This document shows, piece by piece, positions 1 to 7,607 of a stretch of DNA of 9,695 bases. The DNA lies in NCBI GenBank assembly GCA_903924005.1, contig CAIXZV010000524.1, forward strand, positions 1-9,695, read 5' to 3'. Under the pieces are notes generated by a model. That model made no database searches. It was given only the letters and a program-made list of their open reading frames with translations, and was not told the origin of the DNA. This DNA is from an uncultured Chloroflexota bacterium. Its GTDB lineage: Bacteria; Chloroflexota; Limnocylindria; Limnocylindrales; CSP1-4. Numbering within the stretch: position 1 is the first letter of the stretch; the number at the start of each line of letters is the position of its first letter. A program made the translations under genes and the position numbers.

Positions 1-179
1 CCGAAACGCCGCGCGCAGTCACCGCATGTATGCCGCGTGCCCGAAGGCGGGGCGACGATGGGCCGACGTACCCGCCGCGGGCCGGCTTCACGGGCGTGTG
101 GACGTCGATCGCCCGCGGCCAAACATGGAGTGCATACGCCGGAGCGGAACGGGGGGGCGCGGCCGGGGCGAACGGGCGG
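1..179. other. Left flank with no supported gene
   Basis: This stretch lies downstream of the fructokinase stop codon. Frames here are open on both strands only because of the high GC content. Their translations are rich in Arg, Pro, Ala and Gly and show no motif I recognise. A minus-strand frame starting with GTG near position 86 runs off the window edge and could be the first codons of a following gene. It has no clear ribosome-binding site, so I do not call it. I see no convincing terminator hairpin with a T-run. Confidence 0.5.
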
Positions 180-1175
180 TCAGCCGCGGGCAAGCGCCCG
201 CTCCGCAAGCGCCCGCTCCGCAAGCGCCCGCTCCGCAAGCGCCTGCTCCACAAGCGCCTGCTCTGCAAGCACGAGCGTCCCGGCCGGACCCGCCATGCCG
301 CCCAGCCCAGCCGCAACGACAAACCCGGCAGCCTGGTGCGCGGCCACGCCCGGGTAGTCGCGCAGTTCGCGCGCCGTGTGCAGCGCCGTGGCCTCCACAA
401 CGCGCGGCATCGACATGAGCCCGCCGCCCAGCACGAAGCGCTGCGGTGCCAACACGGCGGTGATTGACCGCAGGCCCGCCGCCAAGTAGCGCGAAACCAA
501 GTCCACGGCCCGCGCCAAGTCAGCGCCCGTGAGCGTCTCCGCGCCGCGCCCAAACCGGTCCGCAACGGCAGGCCCCGACGCCATGCCCTCAAGGCAGTCC
601 CCATGGAACGGGCACCGCCCGGGAAAGGAGTCCCCCGCCACACGCGGCACGGCGATGTGGCCCATCTCCGGGTGCCCTAGCCCGTGCACCACGCGTCCGC
701 CCGCTACGGCCCCGCCGCCGATGCCGGTCCCGATGGTCAGGTAGACGAAGTTGGCCAGGCCGCGCGCGGCGCCCCAGCGCCCCTCGGCCAGCGCCGCGGC
801 ATTGACGTCCGTGTCAAACGCCGCCGGTACACCAAGCACATCGGTGAACGGCCCAACCACATCCACCCCTGACCAGCCGGGCTTTGGCGTCGTGGTGATG
901 TGGCCCCACGCGGGGTTGCCAACCGTCAGGTCAACGGGTCCAAACGAGCCGATGCCTACCGCCCGCGGGACCAGGCCCTCGGCAAGAGCAGAACGGAAGA
1001 ACGAGGCAGCTTCAGCCAGGGTGGCAGAAGGCTCGCGCACGTCAACCCGCACAGACGCGCGGATGTCGTCGGGACCGGTGCCCAGCAGGCAGACGATCTT
1101 CGTCCCGCCAAGCTCCACGCCAGCGAGCAGGTCAGCACCCAGCTCAGCACTTTGTGATGTTGAGGGCAAGCCCAC
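180..1175 (-). CDS. ROK-family fructokinase (YdhR/GmuE type) with a repeat-built C-terminal tail
   Basis: This is a cytoplasmic sugar kinase that probably converts fructose and ATP to fructose 6-phosphate. The N-terminal phosphate-binding loop is GVELGGTK (residues 19-26). It is followed by SFGPVDL (77-83) and TTTPKPGW (94-101), both typical of the bacterial ROK fructokinases. The catalytic aspartate is D123 in DTDVNAAALAEG, and the second phosphate motif is TIGTGIGGG (147-155). The zinc site HPEMGHI (168-174) plus CPFHGDCLEG (188-197) supplies H173, C188, H191 and C194, the same pattern as Bacillus subtilis YdhR. The chosen start is GTG at 1175, giving 331 residues, because AAGGAG lies 10 bases upstream; a TTG at 1169 is the alternative. 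An open frame continues further upstream but only reads sdaA debris and antisense larA. The family is normally about 300 residues and ends near GTLVLA. Here about 30 extra residues of ALAER-type repeats follow. The start lies inside the sdaA remnant, so the two were probably cotranscribed. Family is secure; sugar specificity is inferred from the motifs. Confidence 0.9.
   Translation of the reverse strand: MGLPSTSQSAELGADLLAGVELGGTKIVCLLGTGPDDIRASVRVDVREPSATLAEAASFFRSALAEGLVPRAVGIGSFGPVDLTVGNPAWGHITTTPKPGWSGVDVVGPFTDVLGVPAAFDTDVNAAALAEGRWGAARGLANFVYLTIGTGIGGGAVAGGRVVHGLGHPEMGHIAVPRVAGDSFPGRCPFHGDCLEGMASGPAVADRFGRGAETLTGADLARAVDLVSRYLAAGLRSITAVLAPQRFVLGGGLMSMPRVVEATALHTARELRDYPGVAAHQAAGFVVAAGLGGMAGPAGTLVLAEQALVEQALAERALAERALAERALARG
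191..280 (+). repeat. 15-base tandem repeat inside the fructokinase 3' end
   Basis: Three exact copies of CAAGCGCCCGCTCCG (191-205, 206-220, 221-235) are followed by two diverged copies (236-250 and 251-265) and a degenerate sixth (266-280). Read on the minus strand they encode ALAER three times, ALVEQ, and VLAEQ-like residues, ending in ALARG and the stop codon. The copies nearest the stop are identical and those further inside have diverged. This fits recent expansion toward the gene's 3' end. Because the unit is 15 bases, changes in copy number keep the reading frame. Confidence 0.95.
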
Positions 1176-1401
1176 CGCGCGACGTCTCCTTGTCCTTGTT
1201 GTGCATGTCGGCGCCACCCGGCGCATCGTCAGGATCGCAGCATCCAGCGACACATGGTGGACGCCATCGCCCGCCAGCGCCATGCGCTTGATGCAGGGGA
1301 TCTGCGCCGGGCCGCCCGCCGGCGGCACGCATAGGCCCAACCATGGTCGAGCCTGACGGGCCGATGCCAATCTTGAACAGGTCGAAGACGCTGACAGCCA
1401 T
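1144..1401 (-). pseudogene. sdaA: Remnant of L-serine dehydratase with internal deletions and frameshifts
   Basis: Three separate pieces of an iron-sulfur L-serine ammonia-lyase (serine to pyruvate and ammonia) are squeezed into 258 bases. The first piece is the N-terminus, reading SVFDLFKIGIGPSGSTMVGP and then MRAA; the family norm is GPSSSHTVGPMRAA, so the SSHT part is altered. After a junction near 1325 the frame changes to AQIPCIKR, which matches the family's late QIPCIERN segment, with a cluster-type cysteine kept. That runs at once into ALAGDGVHHVSLDAAILTMRR, with about a dozen usual residues missing. A second frame change near 1215-1222 restores the first frame for GADMHNKDKETSRGGLALN and then ITKC before TGA, the typical end of the family. 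Complete enzymes have about 450 residues; at least 300 are missing, so no activity is expected. The frame from ATG 1401 can still be translated as 85 residues and has GGAG 5 bases before the ATG. Family recognition is from memory of its motifs. Confidence 0.85.
1186..1191 (-). promoter_or_regulatory. Ribosome-binding site deciding the fructokinase start
   Basis: AAGGAG on the minus strand, 10 bases before the GTG at 1175. The same bases encode Lys-Glu in the KETSRGG ending of the sdaA remnant. The remnant's last codons therefore carry the fructokinase translation signals, and the two reading frames overlap by 32 bases. Confidence 0.6.
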
Positions 1402-1459
1402 ATGGGCTCCGGAGACGCTGCGCGACCCGGTCGAGGCTTCCGTGCAGGATTAGATCCGC

Positions 1460-1477
1460 CGCGCACGTCGCGCACGT
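1460..1477. repeat. Two tandem copies of CGCGCACGT
   Basis: Positions 1460-1468 and 1469-1477 are identical 9-base units, followed by a diverging third copy. They lie midway in the divergent promoter region, about 65 bases before the larA start. A role as a regulator-binding site is possible but unsupported beyond position. Confidence 0.5.
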
Positions 1478-1529
1478 GGCGCACGCACGCGTCCCGCGCC
1501 GATCCGCAGCACAATCGGTCCATGCGAAT

Positions 1530-1534
1530 GAGGG
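1530..1534 (+). promoter_or_regulatory. Ribosome-binding site deciding the larA start
   Basis: GAGGG lies 7 bases before GTG 1542. This favours 1542 over in-frame GTGs at 1476 and 1536. The choice is supported independently: numbering from 1542 puts H174, K184, H200 and W358 at the same numbers as in the Lactiplantibacillus plantarum enzyme. Confidence 0.6.
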
Positions 1535-1541
1535 CGTGCCT

Positions 1542-2814
1542 GTGACCGAGCACCTCCGCGCCGGCGCGACGGTGGCGCTCCGCTACGGCCGCGGCACGTT
1601 GCCGCTGGCGCTGCCGGTTGCCGCGGATGTGATCCGGCCCCGCCACAGCGCGCCACTGGCCAATCCCGCAGGCGCGGTGGCCGCGGCGCTCGTCCGCCCC
1701 CTGGCTGGCGCCCCGCTGCGCGACCTCGTGCCGAGCGGTGCATGTGTGGGTGTGTCGGTGTGCGACATGACACGCCCGTTCCCTTCGCGCCTTGTGCTGC
1801 CCATCGTGCTGGACGCCATCCCGGACGCGCTGGTCACCGTGTTCATCGCCTCGGGCACCCACCGCGCCTGTACGCCTGAGGAGCTTGACGCGATGCTGGG
1901 CCCGGCGGTCATGGCACGGGTGAGGGTTGTCCAGCACGACGCGTTTGATGCAGCGGCCCACACCCCGGTGGGTGTCATCCCTGGCTCAACCACGGTGGCC
2001 GCGCTGGACGCCGCGTTCCTTGCCCAAGACGTCCGGATCACGCTGGGCTTTATCGAGCCCCACTTCTTCGCGGGCTTCTCGGGCGGACCAAAGATGGTGG
2101 CACCCGGCCTCGCCGCACTTGACACCGTGCTGGAGCTCCACTCAGCCGTCCGCGTTGGCCATCCAAACGCCACGTTTGGCGTGCTTGCGGGCAACCCGCT
2201 GCACGAGGGCATCGCCGCGGTGGCGGAGCGGGCCGGCGTGGCCTTCAGCCTGGACGTCACGCTCAACGATCGCCACGAGGTCACCGCCGTCTACGCCGGG
2301 TCGCCGTGGTCCGCGCATGCGGACGGGTGCGACGTGGTCCGCGAGACAGCGATGGAGCGCGTGGCGGCACCATACGACATCGTCGTCACCACCAACAGCG
2401 GCTACCCGCTGGACCAGAACCTCTATCAGGCCGTGAAGGGCATCTGTGCCGCAGCGGGCATCGTCCGCGATGGCGGCGCCATCCTGCTTGCGGCCGAGTG
2501 CGCAGACGGACTCCCTGCCCACGGCCGGTACCGCGAGTTGCTGGAGCGCTGGGGGTCGCCAGCCGCGTATCTGGCCGCCCTTGCGGCAGGCGAGCTGCGC
2601 GCCCACGACCAGTGGCAGGTCCAGAAGCAGGCCCTTGTGCTGAAACGCGCTCGGGTGCTCGTCCATGCAGGCGGCCTCACAAGCGCGCAGATCCAGGGCG
2701 CCTGGTTTGAGCCCGCATCAGACCTGACCGCCTCGCTGGCCGATCTCGTTGCCGCCTACGGTCCCGGCTGCCGGGTGGCCGTACTGCCCGAGGGGCCCCA
2801 GTCCATCGCCTTCC

Positions 2815-2822
<8 letters not shown>
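1542..2822 (+). CDS. larA: LarA-family nickel-pincer lactate racemase
   Basis: The 426-residue cytoplasmic enzyme is predicted to interconvert D- and L-lactate, or a related 2-hydroxyacid, by hydride transfer to a nickel-pincer nucleotide cofactor. Length fits the family. Key residues are in place: CDMTRP (D75 and R78, matching D72 and R75 of the L. plantarum enzyme); SGTHRA with H107 (H108 there); IEPHFFAGFSGGPKM with catalytic H174 and K184, the lysine that anchors the pincer cofactor; LELHSA with nickel ligand H200; YPLDQNLYQAVKG with Q296 and K299; and W358 in DQWQ. No cofactor-synthesis genes (larB, larC, larE) and no nickel transporter occur in the window, so the cofactor must be made from elsewhere in the genome. 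The following kinase gene overlaps its end by 8 bases if the TTG start is right, which implies an operon. LarA homologues with other 2-hydroxyacid substrates exist, so lactate is the likeliest but not the only candidate. Confidence 0.9.
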
Positions 2823-3786
<964 letters not shown>

Positions 3787-6700
3787 TCAGGCGCGGGCCG
3801 TGGACTCCTGCGCCGTGGAGGGCAACGCGGGAGCATCACCGTCAAGCAGTTCTTCCAAGCCCCGGAGCAGGGTCACGGCACCCATGCCGCGGAACAGCGA
3901 TGCCGCACGCTCTGCCGCCGCACGCGCTCCCGGCGCGTCAGGGGCCAGCATCGCCCGAGCCCGCCATAGCAGCGCCGCCAGGTATCGACCCTCGCCAGCC
4001 TCAACGATGGTGGTCGCCGCATCCATGGCCTCGAGACGCGTCAGGTCTCCGGCGAGAGCGTCGGCGCCGGCCCCCACGGCATCAAGGAAGGACTTGTGCA
4101 GACGGCCGTGTGGCTTCGTGTTTGCCGCGGCGCGCACCGCCGCCAAATCGCGCAGTTCGAAGGCCGGACCGAAGATCTCAGTCGAGGCATCAAAGCCCAG
4201 CCGCTCGTAGGTCTCGCGGTTTCGCGCCAGCATTGCCATGCAGGCCTCGAGGTCGCCTGCAGCAAACGCGAAGTCAAGTTCGCATGTCGCGAGCGCCAGT
4301 TGGATTTGCGGGTCCGCCAATGAGCGAGTCGCCTCCCGCAAACGCGTCGCGAGCCGCTCTGCCTCGGCCCGGTGACCCCTGTACACCAGCACCGCGATGT
4401 AGTTCACCGCCGGAACCACGCTCCATGGATCCGAGCTCTCGTCCAGCCCGCGGCCGTGGACGAGCGTCCCGAGCCAGTCCCAGTCGCCCATACCCAGCGC
4501 CATGTTGGAGGCGTTGCCGGCGAGGCTTGCGGCCCATTGGTCGTGGCCCAACTGGTCCGCCCGCTCTATCCCGGTTCGGACCACCTCGGACGCTTCTCGG
4601 AGATCCTCCCAGCTTGACCATGCCGAGAAGTTCATGCGCGCCCGGAACTCTGCCCGGATGTGGCCGCCACGCTCAGCAAAGGTGACAGCACCGCGGAGCA
4701 GCGCCATCGCCTCCAACGGGCGACCCGTCGATGCCAGAGCCCAGCCCTTGCTTGCGAGCAACTCCGCGACAACCTCAAGCAGACCGAGGCCCTCGGCAAG
4801 CGGGAGCGCCTCCTCGATCACGGCTGCCGCCCGGACCGGCTCGCCCGCCATCAGCAGCGCGCGCCCAAGCTCGGCGATCAGCCCAACGCCATCGGCCGAA
4901 CTCGCCGCGGCGTCTCCCAGCTCCTCGCGGGCAGCGCTGAGCTCGGCAACAGCGTCCTGGGGCATGCCGCGGGACAGGTGGGCGCCGGCACGGGCAAACA
5001 CCGCACGGGCGAGCAGGTCGGAGTCGCCGAGTTCTCGGGCGACGGCAGCGAGATCCGCTCCCTCCTCGAGGATGAGATCAACGGCGTTTGCGTCGTACAG
5101 GGCACGCAAGCGAACCCCGCGCAATCGCAGCCGCGTGTCCGGATCGCGTGCCAACTCGACGGCGTCAGCAAGGTACCCAGCCGAACCCGCATACGCGCCG
5201 ATAGAACGCGAGCGGCCGGCCGCAGCCTCGAGGGCCGCAAGCGCCCGCGTCCGCAGCGCGTCGGCCGCCTGGTCCTCGCCCGCGGCCCGGACCGCCTCCA
5301 CATAGTGCGCCGCCACGACACCGGCGAGTTCTTCGGCGTTCTGCGCGGCGAGGGCCTCGGCTGCTGCGATGTGGCGAACCTGGCGCTCACGGCGCGACAG
5401 CCGGCCGTAGGCCACCTCGCGCAGGACGCCCTGGAGGAAGCGGTACTGCCCGCGTTCGGGCGAACGCGGATCGTCGTCAAAGGCAAACAACTCGCGGGCC
5501 ACTAGCCCGTCCAGCACGCGCCGTACGGCATCGGCCGGTCGGCCTGCGAGCGCCGCCACCGCCTCAACCGTGAAGCTGATCCCCAGGACCGCGCAGTGGC
5601 CCACAAGGTCGCGGGTGTCCGCATCAAGCGCGTCCAGCCGCGAACCCAGCAGCGCCATCAGCGAGTCCGGCACGGCCAGGCCGGCCAAGTCCCCCACTAG
5701 GCGGAAGCGACCGTCGGTCTCGGTGAGCCGCCCCTGGTCCAGCAGCATGCGGACCGTCTCCACCGCATACAGCGGAATGCCCTCGGCCCGAGCGCGGATG
5801 GCGGTGATCGCCTCGGGCGGGATCCCCGGCGCCAGGCCAAGCAGCAGCATCTCCATCGCATCGTCGTCAAGCGGGGCGAGGTCCAGCCGCAGGTGGTTGC
5901 GCACGGCGGCGCCCCACGTGGGCCGCGACTCCATCAGCTCCGGGCGGGCCAGCGCAAGCACCAGGATTGGCTTGCTCCGCGCCGACGCCAGGAGGCTCTC
6001 GATGAAGTCCAGCAGGCCCGCATCGGCCCAGTGGAGGTCCTCAAACACGAGGATCGTGGGGCCACGGTCAGCAATCCGCTCAAACAGCGTCCGCCACGCA
6101 GCCGTGAGCTCTTCCGCCCGGCCGCTTGCGGCCCCCTCAAGCCCAAGCAGGGTGGCCAGCCGCGGCTCGACGCGCGCCCGCTCATCGGCATCGGGGAGGT
6201 AGTCGGCCGCCATCGCAGCCAGCTTCTCGCGCGCCGTCACGGCGTCATCGGCCTCGGCGATGCGTGCCCGCTGGCGGACCATCTCGCCCAGCGCCCAGAA
6301 CGCCAGCCCGTCGCCGTACGCGGGCGAGCGGCCCTGGTGCCAGTAGATGTCGTCGACGAGCCCGTCGATGTACTTCTGGAGCTCCCACGCTAGCCTGCTC
6401 TTGCCGATGCCGGCGATGCCGGTGACCGACACCAGCCGAGCCCGGCGCTCGCGCGCGGTCTGGAGGAAGACCTCCTTGAGCAGGCGAATCTCGTCGTCGC
6501 GGCCCACAAACGGCGGCTCCAGCCTGGTGGAGCGGCCGGTGCCCATGCGCATGGCCGAGACGCGGACGGCCCGCCACGCGGCAACCGGGGCGGTCTTGCC
6601 CTTGAGCACTTGATCGCCTGCGGGCTCGAAGTCGATGGAGGCCTCGCTGGCGTGCATCGTCGCCTCGCCCACAAGCACGGCACCTGCCGGGGCGGCGCCC

Positions 6701-7350
6701 TGAAGACGGGACGCCGTGTTGACGAGATCGCCCGCCACCATGGACTGGCCCTCGGCGCCGAGATTGACGGCGGCCTCACCGCTGAGCACGCCCGCGCGAA
6801 CGAGGAGCGGTCTTCCCGCTGGCGTGCGGAGCGCCTGCGCCGCGTCCACGAGGTCCAGCGCGGCGCGCACAGCCCGTTCGGCGTCGTCCTCGTGGGTTGT
6901 GGGGGTGCCCCAGACGGCCATCACCGCGTCACCGATGAACTTCTCAATGGTCCCGCCGTAGCGGCCCACCACGTCGCGGCAGAGCTCGTAGTAGCGGCCA
7001 AGCAGGTCGCGGACGGCCTCAACGTCCGCGCCTTCGGCCATCGTGGTGGAGCCAACGAGGTCCGCGAAGAGCACAGTGACAAGGCGGCGCTCAACTGACG
7101 GCGCGGACGCGGCGGCGGCAGCGGGTCCTTGGGCTATCCGGGCAGCGGGCGCTTGAGCTATCCGGCCAGCCGGCGCGGCTCCCCCGCCGATGGGTGCACC
7201 ACAAGTGCCGCAGAACCGGTCGCCCTGCTCGTTGGCCGCACCACACGACGGACACGGGGCGGCCATCTCGGTCCCGCACGATCGGCAGAAGCGCCGGTCA
7301 GCGCGGTTCTCGGCTCCACAGGACGCGCAGGAGACGGTGTCGGCAGCCAC
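3787..7350 (-). CDS. Zinc-ribbon class III adenylate cyclase fused to a STAND/AAA NTPase and helical repeats
   Basis: This 1187-residue, apparently cytoplasmic signalling protein probably makes cAMP. Two zinc ribbons open it, with CxxC pairs C8/C11, C22/C25, C33/C36 and C47/C50, then an Ala/Pro linker holding the repeat RIAQ-P-A. The cyclase domain (about 88-265) has metal-binding D97 in FADLVGST and D141 in EKFIGDAVMAVWG. It has purine-specifying K137 and D208, the adenylate combination, and transition-state N211 and R215 in DLVNTASRL. The catalytic set is therefore complete. FVGRDDE (281-287) opens the NTPase domain, with Walker A GIAGIGKS (311-318) and Walker B ILVFEDLHWAD (433-443). From about 620 to the end the protein is Ala/Leu/Arg-rich and helical, TPR-like, with no visible DNA-binding or membrane segment. 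The GTG start at 7350 puts the first zinc ribbon at residue 8; no strong ribosome-binding site precedes it. It shares strand with the channel gene 257 bases upstream. The architecture is known in high-GC bacteria; what activates it here is unknown. Confidence 0.92.
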   Translation of the reverse strand: MAADTVSCASCGAENRADRRFCRSCGTEMAAPCPSCGAANEQGDRFCGTCGAPIGGGAAPAGRIAQAPAARIAQGPAAAAASAPSVERRLVTVLFADLVGSTTMAEGADVEAVRDLLGRYYELCRDVVGRYGGTIEKFIGDAVMAVWGTPTTHEDDAERAVRAALDLVDAAQALRTPAGRPLLVRAGVLSGEAAVNLGAEGQSMVAGDLVNTASRLQGAAPAGAVLVGEATMHASEASIDFEPAGDQVLKGKTAPVAAWRAVRVSAMRMGTGRSTRLEPPFVGRDDEIRLLKEVFLQTARERRARLVSVTGIAGIGKSRLAWELQKYIDGLVDDIYWHQGRSPAYGDGLAFWALGEMVRQRARIAEADDAVTAREKLAAMAADYLPDADERARVEPRLATLLGLEGAASGRAEELTAAWRTLFERIADRGPTILVFEDLHWADAGLLDFIESLLASARSKPILVLALARPELMESRPTWGAAVRNHLRLDLAPLDDDAMEMLLLGLAPGIPPEAITAIRARAEGIPLYAVETVRMLLDQGRLTETDGRFRLVGDLAGLAVPDSLMALLGSRLDALDADTRDLVGHCAVLGISFTVEAVAALAGRPADAVRRVLDGLVARELFAFDDDPRSPERGQYRFLQGVLREVAYGRLSRRERQVRHIAAAEALAAQNAEELAGVVAAHYVEAVRAAGEDQAADALRTRALAALEAAAGRSRSIGAYAGSAGYLADAVELARDPDTRLRLRGVRLRALYDANAVDLILEEGADLAAVARELGDSDLLARAVFARAGAHLSRGMPQDAVAELSAAREELGDAAASSADGVGLIAELGRALLMAGEPVRAAAVIEEALPLAEGLGLLEVVAELLASKGWALASTGRPLEAMALLRGAVTFAERGGHIRAEFRARMNFSAWSSWEDLREASEVVRTGIERADQLGHDQWAASLAGNASNMALGMGDWDWLGTLVHGRGLDESSDPWSVVPAVNYIAVLVYRGHRAEAERLATRLREATRSLADPQIQLALATCELDFAFAAGDLEACMAMLARNRETYERLGFDASTEIFGPAFELRDLAAVRAAANTKPHGRLHKSFLDAVGAGADALAGDLTRLEAMDAATTIVEAGEGRYLAALLWRARAMLAPDAPGARAAAERAASLFRGMGAVTLLRGLEELLDGDAPALPSTAQESTARA

Positions 7351-7607
7351 AATCGCGACAGCGTAACGGCAAACGCCGCGCGCGGCTACGGGGCAGGCGC
7401 GGCGGGCGCCTGACGGGGTGCTCGTAAGGCCCCTCCCGTCGCTCGACGGATGGGCAATTCACCAGTGACTTGCAACGGTGCCGTCAAGCGGGCCTCGAGG
7501 CCGAAAGTCCACCTTCCTCCGCTGAACCGTGGAGACGACTGCCTGTTCTGAGTCAGGGGTGAATACCGGGGCCGGGCCTAAGAGGGCGTGGGCCACCCGT
7601 GCGGCCG
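7351..7607. other. Intergenic region between channel stop and cyclase start
   Basis: These 257 bases lie downstream of the channel and upstream of the cyclase, both on the minus strand. They should contain the channel's transcription end and the cyclase promoter. I see a palindrome GGCCTCGAGGCC at 7491-7502 and a small hairpin at 7394-7412. On the minus strand a TTGACG (7482-7487) could be a -35 box, but the best -10 candidate is 19 bases away and poor. I see no T-run terminator and no convincing small gene. Confidence 0.5.
7394..7412. repeat. Inverted repeat upstream of the cyclase start
   Basis: CAGGCGC and GCGCCTG form a 7-base-pair GC-rich stem around GGCGG. It lies 44 bases or more ahead of the cyclase GTG and would fall in its leader if transcription starts further upstream. 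It may be a leader hairpin or a terminator lacking a T-run, and chance is not excluded in DNA this GC-rich. Confidence 0.4.

Larger units (their letters stand above)
1402..1541. promoter_or_regulatory. Divergent intergenic region between sdaA remnant/fructokinase and larA
   Basis: These 140 bases separate minus-strand from plus-strand transcription and should hold promoters for both directions. I cannot point to a good -35/-10 pair on either strand. The only internal structure I see is a run of CGCGCACGT direct repeats at 1460-1477, continued by related GCGCACGCACGCG sequence up to about 1491. It could be an operator or simple GC-rich repetition. An open frame extends larA upstream through this region from GTG 1476, but it has no family similarity. 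Confidence 0.4.

Noticed and set aside
191..280. Tandem array considered as a CRISPR array
   Set aside because: Units are 15 bases with no spacers and lie in frame inside a coding region.
1176..1961. Long upstream extension of the fructokinase frame on the minus strand, to 593 residues in total
   Set aside because: It reads through sdaA debris and then antisense to larA, giving Arg/His-rich sequence with no family match. The kinase is complete from GTG 1175.
4502..6393. Several plus-strand open frames (such as 4660-5505 and 5570-6202) opposite the cyclase
   Set aside because: They are antisense shadows without motifs, while the minus strand codes continuously for a recognised multidomain protein.
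7457..7487. TTGACG plus GTGAAT as a sigma-70 promoter for the cyclase
   Set aside because: The spacing is 19 bases and the -10 matches only three of six positions, so it is too weak to annotate as a promoter.
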